DNA from: Isoetes engelmannii
Taxonomy: Eukaryota; Streptophyta; Lycopodiopsida; Isoetales; Isoetaceae
Direction: 5' to 3'
DNA length: 21,813 nucleotides
Assembly (NCBI GenBank): GCA_011763485.2
Contig: JAANSK020264605.1
Location: 1-21,813, forward strand
The notes beneath the pieces were generated by a model, which saw only the letters and a list, made by a program, of their open reading frames with translations, had not been told where the DNA came from and searched no databases. This document shows positions 9,051 through 19,127 of this stretch, one piece after another. The translations under genes were made by a program, and so were the position numbers. Numbering within the stretch: position 1 is the stretch's first letter; each line of letters opens with the position of its first letter.

Positions 9051-10963
9051 CTAGAATGTGTGCCTAGTGCACATGCAAACATAGTAAGGAACATCCTCAT
9101 AATTGTCAAGTACGACAAAAGAGGCGTCATCTAATTTTTCATCATTCGCAGCATAAACACCTGCAAGCTCAAGCTCTTCATTAGTGTCCCTGCCTATCTG
9201 GTTGGGTTGCAGTTTTTCAGCTTCCAAAGTCCACAATGCTGTAAGTTCTCAGAGTTATGCCACTGAAAATTCAGACTTGATTCTTAAATAAAAAAGGTAA
9301 GGGACCTCCATATACAAACAGTTGGATCATCGGGATTTATTGCTCACAGAAAATGGACAGAAAGAGTCCCAGGCAATGTTTCACAGTTAGAGTGTGGATC
9401 CCTATCTATACCCTATTCTATAACTTCCCAAATAACCCTACTTGTATTACATCTTCTTTGCCCAGGGGCATAACAAGCAGTAGAAGCATTAATTATAGGC
9501 AAACCATATCTTTCTTTGCTCATCAGCTAGAAACCTCTTTTCAATTGCACCCTAGCCGTCATGCTCCACTTTCCCATGACCAAAACCAAAGAAGTTCCAT
9601 TGCACCCTTATTTTGTAGATCTGATAGAACTTAGCAATGCTTAGATAGAATGCACGCGATGACTTGAATTGTGCAGCATCCATCTGACCATACAACATGG
9701 ATTTTCAAATGTTTGTGACTATTCTCCTTCAGCCATTGGTGATGTTTCTTCAAAGAAGTCTGCACAAACTATAAATCATGTTTCCTCACATCAAAAATAT
9801 AAAAATGAGCAGTTTTATCCAAAACCCCATCTACTTTCAACATTGTAACATGAACCAAAATGCTGATCTGTTCATTGTTCCAATGTTCAGATTGAATCTC
9901 TGTTAGGGGTTGCAACGTGTAATTCTCTGCAAAATCTATGACAAACAAGACAACATCATCCCTCGAAGTTTCAACACATTTCTTGAATTGCATAATCTGC
10001 CAATTAGCTGTAAAATTATGATACGTAAATACTGCAATATTATTAAATAATCTATCAGTCATAGTCTTCATGTTTCCTTTATGAGAAACCTATTCCATTC
10101 TTCTAGAAGTCCCTGCTTTAGTTGCCTCATTGACATATTGGTATACTTGCCAGTCAACAACTGCATCTCCAGTAGGGTCTTTTTCTTGTGGGTATAATTG
10201 AATTTGTTTTGTGCCACAATGCTTACACTCTAGTTTGACACAATCCAGTCGATGCCACTCTTCACCATCTACCTTCTCATAAACTATTGCTCTCCAAAGT
10301 GAGATGAATGTTGGAAATGTCTGAGATGGAGTCTGACATATACCATCATGGCTGTCTGCAGCACAGGCATTGCATGAACATGTACAATTAACATGTGTCT
10401 TGGTCCTCATAGTATTAAAAGCTTTTCTATACAGCTCAGACTGTTCATGCTTCACACATGAACGTGAGTTTCTTTCTTTCAGCCTGCGTATGCAAGTGGA
10501 TTTAAGTAATTCAAATCTCCTGATAACTAGCTTGATCTTTGGATCTTGTTCCTTGAACAACTCATACAATTCTAACAGGAATGCTTAGCTATCAGTTTGT
10601 CATTGTTGTTAGCGCGCTTTACTTTCTGAAGTCCATCTCTAATGTTTTCCATCATGGAAAGCTTGACAATGGCTTCATAGGAATTTTTAATAATAGGTTC
10701 GAAGAAGAAATTGAGTCTCTCACTTGTAGCATCCTCATAGCCATGACCTTTCTTTGTTCCGGCCTCAATTTACAGGCCTCCTCCAAAATGCAGTCCACAG
10801 CAATGTCTACTTTGCATTTGATCTCTTTGATTGCATATCCAAATCTGCTGCTACAAGTTGATTCAAAATGCTTGTGTTTCCCTCTGTTGGACTCCCCTAT
10901 TATTGGGCAATCGAAATCATCCATGGTACATTTGCAATCAAGTTTCGAGTTACAAATATCCAT
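9051..10963 (-). pseudogene. Broken DNA transposase (DFAENY / SDGC / GHGK type)
   Basis: Minus-strand remains of one protein, read from 10963 down to 9051. The N-terminal part is Cys-rich: 10963-10652, then 10569-10090 with CTCSCNAC and VKLECKHCG, likely zinc binding. The next block (10071-9769) has VVLFVIDFAENYTL, with the putative first catalytic Asp at 9934-9936, then LTEIQSEHW and FDVRKHDL. Between 9768 and 9550, in shifting frames, I can read VVWSDGC (9676-9687), QFKSSRAFY and NFFGFGHGK. The last clear piece (9236-9051) has DDASFVVLD, possibly a C-terminal beta domain. The D...SDGC..QFK...GHGK-x3-DG order is that of an RNase H-fold transposase seen in uncharacterised proteins of plants and animals; I do not know an agreed superfamily name. 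Damage: an in-frame TAG between the 10090 and 10071 blocks, and several frame changes and stops below 9769. No terminal repeats were found. Confidence 0.65.
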
Positions 10964-11374
10964 CTGTCTGTCAATTTCGAGGTTGAATTCTTTCGATCAC
11001 AGTTGATCAGACTCTTTTCATGCCAAGAAGGTCTGACCTTATTCAAAATTGAAATTCCAATTGAACGGAAAAAGAGATATTTTTTTTTTCCTTTTTTTTG
11101 GGGGGGGGGGAGAGGGGGGGGGATTGGGGGCAAATTCTTGATTTCAATTGATCTGGATCGATTTCTATGTAGTTTTCTGTGTCGAGAATGAAATTTTCAG
11201 CAGAATCAATCCCTTATCAAATATGATCAGGAGTTCGTTATAATGTGGCAAAAAAAGACCCAAAAAAAAACTAATATTCGAGCATTTTGTAGCGCATATG
11301 CATTGAAATCTATTATAAATGTGCTACATTCTCTACTTCAATTTAAATAAAATGTAGTACACCGTAGCACGCGT
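10964..11374. other. Low-complexity spacer with T- and G-runs
   Basis: A T-run (about 11080-11100) passes directly into a G-rich run (about 11100-11128, interrupted by AGA and ATT). The rest is AT-rich. It separates the minus-strand transposase from the plus-strand pogo-type one. No gene seen. Confidence 0.6.
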
Positions 11375-11756
11375 TTACCCTGCAGAGCTGTTCAAGTCAT
11401 GGCTCACTCACTTTCAGTGCAGGGTTCCAGGGGTTGTACCACCACAACGGCCACATCTGATCCTACTGGATGGACATTCCAGTCATGTGGACTTAGAAGT
11501 CATTTTGGCTTTCAAAGAGCAAGGCATCCACTTTGCATTGCTTCCAGCTCATACCTCCCATAGGTTGCAACCCTTGGATGTTGCATGCTTTGCAACATTC
11601 ATGGCTGCCTTAAAGAGGATGAGAGCAAAACGCATGGTCATGAAGGGATGGCAGGAACCTAGAAGGGAGGAAATTGCTAAGATAATATCTAACTCAATTG
11701 AGGCAAGATTATCTCCAGAAAACATAAGGGCTGTCTTCTTGGCCATTGGAATATAG
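11375..11756 (+). pseudogene. Pogo-type DDE transposase, C-terminal half of catalytic domain
   Basis: One frame from about 11378 reads PAELFKSWLTHFQ, then HLILLDGHSSHVDLEV, then FALLPAHTSHRLQPLDVACF. These are the hallmarks of the DDE_1 catalytic domain: the second acidic residue in LLDGHSSH (Asp 11469-11471) and the third in QPLD (Asp 11577-11579). After it comes a basic stretch (ALKRMRAKRM) and the region PRREEIAKIISNS..ARLSPENIRAVF, typical just after the domain. The first catalytic Asp and the CENP-B-type DNA-binding part should lie upstream but the sequence left of 11375 is unrelated, so the copy is 5'-truncated. A stop follows at 11754-11756. Confidence 0.85.
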
Positions 11757-13253
11757 TTTCTTTTGACTGCTCTAAAGTCAAGACGTCCCCAATTGAGGAG
11801 GTCATACAATTAGAACTGGCCAACAAAGAGAAGGGCCAATTGTGGCTGACGAAGTGGTTTACTATTCTGTCGTTCAATACTCTGAAGAAGAGGAGGATGG
11901 TGAAGGAAGTGAGGCCAATGAGTAGCAAGACGAGGAAATCCCAATTAGCATACAAGATGATGATGTCGACCATATGAGGTATGAAGTTTTTCACCTTGGC
12001 CATTAAGGTTTACATGAAGGCCAAGGTTCAAGGGGGTTTCGGAAGGGCTAGTTGAGCATGTGAACTTAGGTGAGTAGGATGCTTTACCCCAAAATTTAGA
12101 ACAAAGGAGGAACGTACCTCCAACATTTAAGGTTGCAAAGGCATATGGGTTTGGCCTTGGGAATGAGATGAATTCCCAAGCAAGAGGGTTTGCCACCGTC
12201 AACATGCCCCTTAGTCAACACAAGAGATGATCAATAGAAGGAAAGGCAAGAGGACTGAACTGCATGGTTTGGTCCATATCAGTAGTGTTGCCTTCTGTGA
12301 CAAACTGAGGCTAGAGATGAAAATGAAGGCTGAAGCTGAAAGGCACAAATATGAGAGGCTAAAAATTAATCAATCTAAAGCTTTGAGGAAGAGGTTTTTT
12401 AGGGAGGAGGACAAGAAGAGGGCCCAGCTGAAGAGGCTAAAAAAGGAGAATAAAAGGAGGGCTGATGCTGAATTCAAATTGAGTACCAAAAAGCTCAGGA
12501 CATTCATGTACCCTAATGGGAGGTCTAGAGTGGCATCCATATTTAGTTGCCAGAAAGCAAACAATTTGGATGCCAAAAAAAGGAGGCTGGATGTCTAAAA
12601 CAGACTGAGGCTCAAAGGAGGTAAAAGTCCTATTCAAATCGATGTAGTAGGGCATAATGAGGCCAGCGAGCAGTGCATCCCAAACATCCAGGCAGATATG
12701 TTAATGTCCCGTGTAACAATTGAGGGCCACATTCCTCTTGTGAGGTCAATTCCAAACAAAGAGGCAACAATCACATCACGTTGCAAGAGTTGGGATTTGC
12801 CTGTCCACAAGGTGCTGAGGACAAACCTAACAGGAATGCTTGAGGAAGAGGAGTATGTAGGTAATGAGATGGGGATGGATACACAATCTTGAGTCAGGTA
12901 TATAGATGTACATAAGGGAATGCAAGATGTAGTGGCAATCGACCAGAGTCATTAGAGGGATGGTGGAGGATGGGATAGACCATGACATAATCGCCAAGAT
13001 TAAGGAGATGGATGTGAGTTTTGCAATAGCTTGGCATGAGGAAATGGCCTAGTTATGTCCACACAAACAACTAATTGTTTTATGTTATAACTTTTTTCAA
13101 TGTCTTACAACGTGAATTTACTATTTATAGGTCTCGTCTTGTACACCAGCATTCCAAAAGACAGAAGGGGTCACAAAAGATCGTCCTGTCCAAACTGATT
13201 CAACAACATACGATAGTGATGAGACTGTAGATGAAAAGGGCCAGGCAGATTAA
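11757..13253 (+). pseudogene. Decayed C-terminal tail of the pogo-like gene
   Basis: Pieces of a charged protein continue after the DDE domain. An acidic stretch (VVYYSVVQYSEEEEDGEGSE, about 11850-11930) goes on past an in-frame TAG. 12227-12598 is a 123-codon frame rich in Lys/Arg with a probable coiled coil (MKMKAEAERHKYERLK; KKRAQLKRLKKENKRR). 12698-12892 is another short frame. Near the end VEDGIDHDIIAKIKEMD stops at a donor GTGAGT (intron 13014-13130) and resumes in phase with VSSCTPAFQKTEGV to a stop at 13251-13253. The clean in-phase intron argues that this once was an expressed gene. That all pieces belong to the pogo element is inferred from order and strand; no domain was recognised in them. 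Confidence 0.45.
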
Positions 13254-13341
13254 TTGCTTACTCACAAATTATTGACTTGTTTGTTAAATGATCAGGGATT
13301 AACCTGAATTTGTATCCACAATGTTTATTGCAATATTATAT

Positions 13342-13371
13342 ACCCGAGCTTATGATCAAATCATCTCGGGT
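13342..13371. other. Stem-loop ACCCGAG/CTCGGGT
   Basis: ACCCGAG (13342-13348) pairs perfectly with CTCGGGT (13365-13371), and inside it ATGAT-CAA-ATCAT forms a second 5-bp stem. It lies about 90 bases after the stop at 13253 and may belong to that transcript's 3' end. Function unknown. Confidence 0.5.
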
Positions 13372-13431
13372 TGTAGGATCCTTTGAACGAAAGAGGACAT
13401 GTAAACATGAACCCGAGGGCTGTTAAACCGT

Positions 13432-13545
13432 TGCACATTTAGGAAACATCAATTTTTAACATTCTGATATCCAAAACTATGCACATTAAGGAAACAAATA
13501 GGCCTTAACAGTCTGATTTTTAGAAATGTGCACATTAAGGAAACA
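13432..13545 (+). repeat. ~48-bp tandem repeat, TGCACATTAAGGAAACA
   Basis: Three units start at 13432, 13480 and 13529. Each begins TGCACATT(A/T)AGGAAACA, and the first two also share a later TTAACA-TCTGAT. Spacing is 48 and 49 bases. Could be subterminal repeats of the decayed transposon on its left; nothing else is visible in 13254-13730. Confidence 0.75.
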
Positions 13546-13726
13546 CGGTTTTGCATCAACACAAACACAAAATGCGTGAAGACATTAGAAAAGATAACAT
13601 GACTATATATCCAACAAGGGTTTAGTATATTGGTGTCACTGAAAAAGTATACAGGGGTGACATCTTGAAAACTTTGTTGACTACGTGACATAACCCTTTG
13701 CCTTAACAATAGGAAAACAAGAAAGG

Positions 13727-13729
<3 letters not shown>

Positions 13730-13772
<43 letters not shown>
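13730..13772 (+). repeat. 43-base G homopolymer
   Basis: An unbroken run of 43 G, preceded by AAGGGGA. Such a run is rare in nuclear DNA. It may be real (with strong quadruplex potential) or an assembly or polishing artefact at a join, since the DNA on its two sides looks unrelated. Confidence 0.85.
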
Positions 13773-13774
<2 letters not shown>

Positions 13775-14110
13775 TCTAAAGTCACCACCTCGCAGTGCAT
13801 CTGAGCATCATCGCGAGCAATTGCCAAGGCGCCAGCGACCTCCGGGTCGCAGCTGAAGTCCAGGCAGTAGCATGGATGATCCCGACTTGGGCCACCAAAA
13901 CATTGTGGAAGAGCACACAGTTGGGAGGAACAAGCACAGTTGAGCTGATGTCAGATGAAGAAGCTATCATGTACCTTGCGTTGGGCGAGAAGGACTAGCT
14001 TTCTCCGCCGAAGAACCAATTCCTAAGGACTAGGCGGGATCTTCGGGTATACTGAGAAGTTCGATCCATCTTGGTTGGATGTTTGCTGCATGCAACACAG
14101 AGTTAGATGG
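13773..14110. other. GC-rich stretch, no gene assigned
   Basis: Both strands carry 62-67 codon frames (13782-13970 minus, 13795-13998 plus) that overlap. Neither shows a domain I can name. It may be a fragment of a transposon gene. Confidence 0.35.
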
Positions 14111-14114
14111 GTGA

Positions 14115-14420
14115 GGATAGTCTTACCCTGGTTTGCGTGATCCCAGAGGTAGAAATTCTGTCCTCCGGTATCACCACTAGTTCTCGTCGTTGACCGTACT
14201 GATACACGTCAGTGGTCCTGGAACAATTTCCTGAACGTCCGTACTAATTTCGGCCTCCGGTATCACCGTAAAAAGTGCAGGCTAGTCCCCACCTCCAAAA
14301 TCACCATCATTGTGATCCCGGAGGGTGGTATCACCATGTTCCAGGCTGATAACAGCGAGGTTATTAGCCTTCGGTGTTACTGCCCTCTGGGATCCCCCCG
14401 CCCTGCCGTACTCCGGTTTC
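14115..14420. repeat. Element end-like block with GTGATCCCGGAGGA dyads
   Basis: GGATAGTCTTACCCTGGTTT followed by GCGTGATCC (from 14115) matches the ends of the 382-bp element at 1740-2121. Behind it come sites of the recurring dyad in both orientations: GTGATCCCAGAGG (about 14137), CCTCCGGTATCACC (about 14165 and 14253), and GTGATCCCGGAGGGTGGTAT followed by CACC (about 14312). No gene lies in it. I read it as the left end of a larger element; no matching right end with CAAACCAGGGT was found to its right. Confidence 0.5.
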
Positions 14421-14808
14421 ACCCTCACCATTGATCCAAGATAGCCAACATCTGGGATCTCCCTTTCTATGGACTGCCATAAGCCGTCCACATGGTATCA
14501 TCTAATCCGTCTATTTGAATTAATTCTGGACGGCGTTCACAGTCGTACTCTGTCCAACCGAGACATGCCATGTCATCTCTAGTGATACCGGAGGATGGGA
14601 ACACCAGCTTCAATTGGCCAATGGACGACTGCCACATCAGAATTGGGGATTCCAGATGCTGGGAGTGGATCCTGACGATGGCTAAGTCTGACTCCTGCAC
14701 GCCAAAGACCTTTGCCCTTTCCGACCATCTATGAATGGAAAAGGCCACTCCTCATGCCAAATCTATCGTCGTTGTCACTGCTGCAGCTGCGTCCAACATT
14801 ATTTTAAG
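14421..14808. other. Possible upstream exon region
   Basis: AAG|GTAAAG at 14806-14814 would be a donor for the intron ending at TTTTGCAG 14892, so part of this stretch may be the first exon or leader of the C48 gene. A further dyad variant (GTGATACCGGAGGATGG) lies near 14582. A 93-codon minus-strand frame (14748-14467) has no recognisable domain. Confidence 0.35.
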
Positions 14809-14892
14809 GTAAAGATAATGCCCAATGCCATCAGAAACAGTGTTCAAACTGTATTTTTTTCTATTATTTAACCCTTCTTCCTTGTTTTGCAG

Positions 14893-16127
14893 ATGGATGA
14901 GTCGATTAACCTCGAGATCAGCCTCAACACATCAATAAATGAAAACTGGGATGGCAACATTGAAGGAAACTCAGCTTTTCACTTGCCAGATTGCTTCAAA
15001 GACATTGCAGGCCTTGATTCAGAGAGGGAAGTTGTTTCCCCATTGAGGAAGAAACTTAAAAGTGAAGCCAGAAGAAAGGGAGATGCCCGTATTCAGACCC
15101 CCCAAAAAAAATGTGAAGTTTCATTAGAAGGCCTGTTGGTGGGGGATTTGGGTTTGAAGCAGAACGGTGATGAACTTCTGAAAACAGTCGACTCTGTTAA
15201 GGCTGATGCAGAGGCCCAGCCTGAAGTCTGCAATCTCAACCCCCAGGAGGAGGAAGTCTCGGCCTTGAAGGACTATAGATATGACCAGCTTTCCCGGAAG
15301 TGGCTGTGCCAAGTGGGTGACTATACCAAAAAATATAGCAGAAAGGTTGAACTTGAAAATCACAGGTTCAGAGTGCATGAGATTCGTTTTGCTTTCAGGG
15401 TTCCAGATGCTCAAAGGGGACATATACCCAAGAAAAGGGTTAGAAATTATGGTAAAGTCTCAATTGAGAGATCCCTTGACCCAGATTACAAGTTCAGCCA
15501 CAATCTGACCAGAAAGCTTGCAAGGGCTAGGGCCAACGCTGAAATAGTTGCAGAAGATCAAATTGCTCTTGGGCTCCTTGATCGAGCTGAAAAGAATGAT
15601 TTTATAAACTTGCAGGTTCAAAGGAAGAAGAATCAAGAGCTAGAAAACCAGCCACTCAAATTGGTGAAATCAAGGCAATAATAAGGGACCATCATGGCAA
15701 CCAACTATCAGACCAGGATATTTGGGGTGATTTGAGTGAAGAGCAGCGGCAATTGGACGAGGATGATGTCAGTGAGGAGGTAAGGGCAATGAAAGGTATG
15801 TTCAGTTCCCCTCTTCCTAGAATCGAAGCAACAGGTCCCCAATTGGCCCAATGCCCCCTGCAAAGGCAAAAAATTATCGAGACTTCATGGCCCCGAACCA
15901 CATTGCATGAAGAAGAGGAAGAGGAAGAGACCGAGAATGCAGATGTTGTGCCTCCCTCCCCCAGCGGCGTTGCAATTTGCAACGTGACGTCGCACGATAC
16001 TCAATTTTCTTATAGTGAATTCAAGATAAGCACATATGATGTTCAAAGTGGCAGCAAATTGAGTTTGGAGAATGCACAATTTAGTTTGACAAGGCAAGTG
16101 TTTAACAAGCTAATTCAACGTCAATGA
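14893..16127 (+). CDS. N-terminal part of C48-peptidase gene
   Basis: A frame starts at ATG 14893, directly after a strong acceptor (pyrimidine tract, TTTTGCAG), and runs to 15681 (263 residues). It is charged and mostly without known domains, except a C2H2-like stretch (KWLCQVGDYTKKYSRK...ENHRFRVHE, about 15299-15384) in which the second Cys is Gly, so the finger is degenerate. From about 15620 a second frame carries on (IKAIIRDHHGNQLSDQDIWG DLSEEQ) to 16127, including an EEEEEEE block. The change of frame lies near a possible acceptor (AACTTGCAG 15614), so it is either a short intron or a frameshift. A donor AAG|GTAAGC sits at 16139-16146, just past the 16127 stop. Linked to the downstream peptidase exons by strand, spacing and splice signals; that linkage is inferred. 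Confidence 0.5.
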
Positions 16128-16435
16128 CAACTCCTTTTGAAGGTAAGCACAACAAGCAAACAATGTAAAATGTAGTTCGGCAGGGTGAATATTAATTCAA
16201 CAAGCAAACAACATTTACAAAATAAATCTGTGCTCGTTGATTGTTTCGAACGGTGTACATAGATCCCCATCTTCTCTCCTCACGATAATATGACATGGTA
16301 CTGGTATCATATGATGTTCTTCTTGTATTCTCATTCTTGCTAAGATCAAGCTAAGATTTCCAGGTAATAACCTTTATCTGATCCATGCATCATTCCAAAA
16401 ATGCCTCATTTCTTTGATGTTGTAGTCTCGTATCA

Positions 16436-17612
16436 TCAGGCCTGCAGAAGGAACGTTGGCAGTGCAATTTCAATTTAATCTATCCGGTTGTGTTATCCAG
16501 CCCTCTCTGTAAGGTCGGCAGCAAATCGCTTGCCATTGAATTCATCATATCAGAAAAGGAGGCAATGAAATTCTCCACCATTCCTGAAAATTGCTCAACT
16601 GCAGAGCAAGCTGACTCCGAGATCGATGCAGACTGCATAGGAGCTTATCTAATGTAAATCTCTATTGTATCTATTCCTATATGTTTTATTTGATGATTTG
16701 CTGAATTGAGCTTCTCAGGGCCCTAGCACACTCAATTCTAGTCCAAAAACACTGCCACCATGTCTTCTTTCACCCTACTGCACTGGTTTGTTCTTAAGTG
16801 GATCGAAGCCAGGTCCGTGTGGGGCGTATGAGCAGTTTGGTAAGCTTATTCCAGCATCCTGTTTGGCAAAGCCCACTGGAAAATCCAGTATGCATACTTC
16901 TTCTTCATTCCTGTCAATGCATGGTAAATCTGGGTTTATTGAGTTTCAATTTTACTTGATTAGATTGGTTAGTTAATTGTTGGTTTAGTTGATTTGATAG
17001 ACTCGATTTTGCAGTGGCCATTGGAGCCTGTTCATTCTAGTGGCTGATCCCCTGGCATGCCAAAAGCTTGGAAAGCCTTGCCCATGCATTTTGCACTTTG
17101 ATTCCCTTGGATCCCTCCATGCAGAAATCCGATGATTCATTACATTGTGAGTCTTTTGCTTGCTTGCTTTGCCATTTGTTTCTTTAGCTAATTGATCTTC
17201 CTTCACGTTTTTAAGTGATGTGCTTACTAGATGGAAGTTTGTAGCAGCAGCATTGCATAATGCACCATGTTTTTTGATGGAGACTCCGCAGCAGCAAAAC
17301 ACACAAGACTGTGGCATTTATGTCATTGCATATGTTCAAAAATTCATCCAAGACATCTACAGCAAGGAGGACATGAGTCAACCCCTGATATCTTTTAGTC
17401 CCTAATTTCTTTTACTTGATTGTCCTCAGATGCTGATCAACAGGGACTGGTTTGCCAAAGAAGATGTGGACAAACTGAGGGCAGGTTTTAGGGTGATGCT
17501 GCAGAAACTTAGGGATTGCTTGGCTGCAGGGAAATCTACATTCTACTTGCCTGAGGGTCCAGATCAATTCTCAAGGGTTGTTACCAGGTTGCAGCTTAAT
17601 GGTCCCGGATGA
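16436..17612 (+). CDS. C48 (Ulp1-like) cysteine peptidase exons
   Basis: Several exons rebuild a Ulp1-type desumoylase fold. 16436-16653 ends ..DADCIGAYLM and joins in phase (donor GTAAAT; acceptor CTTCTCAG 16718) to ALAHSILVQKHCHHVFF. A piece ending 16923 reads FGKAHWKIQYAYFFFIPVNA and joins across intron 16924-17014 to CGHWSLFILV. The catalytic triad is visible: His in HWSL (17019-17021), Asp in FDSL (17100-17102), Gln in PQQQN and Cys in QDCG (17310-17312). Intron 17147-17215 also joins in phase. The last exon, after CCTCAG 17429, is a helical tail (WFAKEDVDKLRAGF...) ending at 17610-17612. Against function: an in-frame TGA near 17133, and junctions near 16785-16856 and 17403-17430 that I cannot resolve. 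C48 domains are common in plant transposons, and neighbours here are transposons, so a transposon-borne gene is more likely than a host SUMO protease. Confidence 0.65.
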
Positions 17613-17883
17613 AGAAATTTTAACGCTCCGCTGAAAAAATGTAACTCTCCACTGTAAATCGGCTAATTTGTGAAGTGAAACTTGCTTGTAGCAGAAGTGA
17701 CCGAAATGCAATTTGCATCTTTTTTTATTTTTCCCAATACATGTCCCTTTGCATTAATGAATTGTTAGTTTTGCAATTGTTAGTCTTGATAGCTTTGCAA
17801 CCAAACAGTTTTAAAACCTTCACAAACAAATTTAGTTCAAATACCTCTGATATCCCCAGCCCAATAAGAGTTGACTTCTGGAG
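17613..17883. other. 3' flank of C48 gene
   Basis: AT-rich, likely 3' UTR and spacer. No coding region seen before the repeat array. Confidence 0.4.
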
Positions 17884-18360
17884 GTGATCCCAGAGGATGA
17901 CATCCCCATTCTACAGTGTGGGGATCCCGCAAAACGGAATCAGATGGCATCTTTTCGAATTTTTTTAATAAAAAATAGATGGTCATCCAGGAAGGCGGAA
18001 TCAAATGGCATTTTTTTCGAATTTTTTAATGAAAAAATAGGGATGATCCCGGAGGACAGAATCAGTTGGCACCTTTTTGAATTTTTTTAAAGAAAATTAA
18101 GGGGTGATCCCGGAGGACGGAATCAGTTATCTCTTTTCCAATTCGATTTAATAAAAAAAATAGGGGTGATCCCGGAGGATAAAATCAGATGGCATCTTTT
18201 CGATTAATTTTTAATTAAAAAATTAAGGGTGATCCCGGAGGACGGATTCAATGGCATCTTTTCCAAAAAAAAAAATTTTTAACGAAAATTAAAGGGTGAT
18301 CCCGGAGGACTGAATTTTCTTCAATGCTGTACTTGGTGATCCCGGATGACGGCATCACTA
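17884..18360 (+). repeat. ~61-bp tandem array on GGTGATCCCGGAGGA
   Basis: GATCC (or CATCC) recurs at 17887, 17923, 17983, 18045, 18106, 18168, 18231, 18298 and 18338; the inner spacings are 60-67 bases. A typical unit is GGTGATCCCGGAGGACGGAA then TCAGATGGCATCTTTTCGAA, then an AT-rich T-run/A-run (TTTTTTTAA..AAAAAATTA). The T- and A-runs make each unit weakly self-complementary. The last unit differs and ends in GGCATCAC, completing the dyad. All units share one orientation. Confidence 0.9.
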
Positions 18361-18364
18361 CACA

Positions 18365-18890
18365 GGTTGACCATTCTTCGGGATGACCTTCAAAGATTTT
18401 GAAGGACAATTGAACCATTGGAGTGCTTTCTAATATGTTTTACATTTGCTATTTTCTAATATGCTTCTTATTTCTGCCTTATGCTTTCATTATGCTAGGG
18501 ACAAACAGACTAAATGCAAGTGATATGTAAATGAGAGCAACCATGGATATTGATGTAATTTGGATAATACAATTAATTTGGATAACTTTCATAATACAAG
18601 TCTAATCACCTTGGTGCTTATTTGACCTTGTTAAGTTGAAATACTTTGAGCATGGTAAATGAGAGTGGTGGAATTGGTGGTTGAATACAGGAACTTAGCA
18701 CTATACAAGTTATTTAATTGTAAACTGTGCATTCCCTTGAAGATTTTGAAGACCATTCAAAGTCTCGGATATATTCAAGGGATAGCATACATTCATTTTA
18801 GAGTTTGCACATTTCCACCACACATTTTTAGAGTTGTCGGCACACTTCCTATGGAAATCAACATTAATCTTTTACCAGACCATGATACTG
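18365..18890. other. No gene seen
   Basis: AT-rich spacer. ATTGAACCATTGGAGTG at 18409-18425 matches ATTGAACCTTTGGAGTG at 19841-19857 behind the other copy of the repeat family, so the first part belongs to that repeat. A 78-codon frame at 18659-18895 has no domain. Confidence 0.5.
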
Positions 18891-19127
18891 TCTAGCACTC
18901 CATAGGACAGTTTCAACAGTGACATCATTGAAGTCACAAGTTAGCCTAGATAGTTGGGCATCGAGGGATCCGCACTGGTGTCAACAAGGATGCTCCCGAA
19001 GCAAATCCTTCATAAGGTTTTTTCTCTCTAACTTGCGCACAGTTAGCAGTTCCTCGAACATAGGTTTCAGCCTGTTGCCAAACCATACCTCACCCATAGA
19101 CAGCAGCCTCTTCAAAGCCTTGACCTA
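18891..19127 (-). pseudogene. Unrecognised coding remnant
   Basis: Continuing the minus-strand frame of the gene at 19436 past its stop, the sequence still reads like protein: KALKRLLSMGEVWFGNRLK, then FEELLTVRKLERKNLMKDLL, then RLTCDFNDVTVETVLWS. The frame is interrupted. Either the upstream gene was once longer or an exon boundary has been missed (ATCTAG before GTCAAGG resembles an acceptor). No family recognised. Confidence 0.35.

Noticed and set aside
10868-11191. Plus-strand frame of 107 codons with a Gly-rich stretch
   Set aside because: Antisense to the transposase N-terminus and then the translated T/G homopolymer run.
13782-13970. Harbinger-type nuclease tail on the minus strand (PPNCVLFHNVLVAQ)
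   Set aside because: A CxLHN-like phrase alone, in GC-rich DNA with an overlapping plus-strand frame; not enough to claim the family.
14467-14748. Minus-strand frame of 93 codons
   Set aside because: No recognisable domain, and splice signals on the plus strand fit the downstream gene better.
17884-18360. CRISPR-like array
   Set aside because: Spacing is regular but the so-called spacers are the same AT-rich unit, the genome is a plant, and no cas genes are present. It is a minisatellite.
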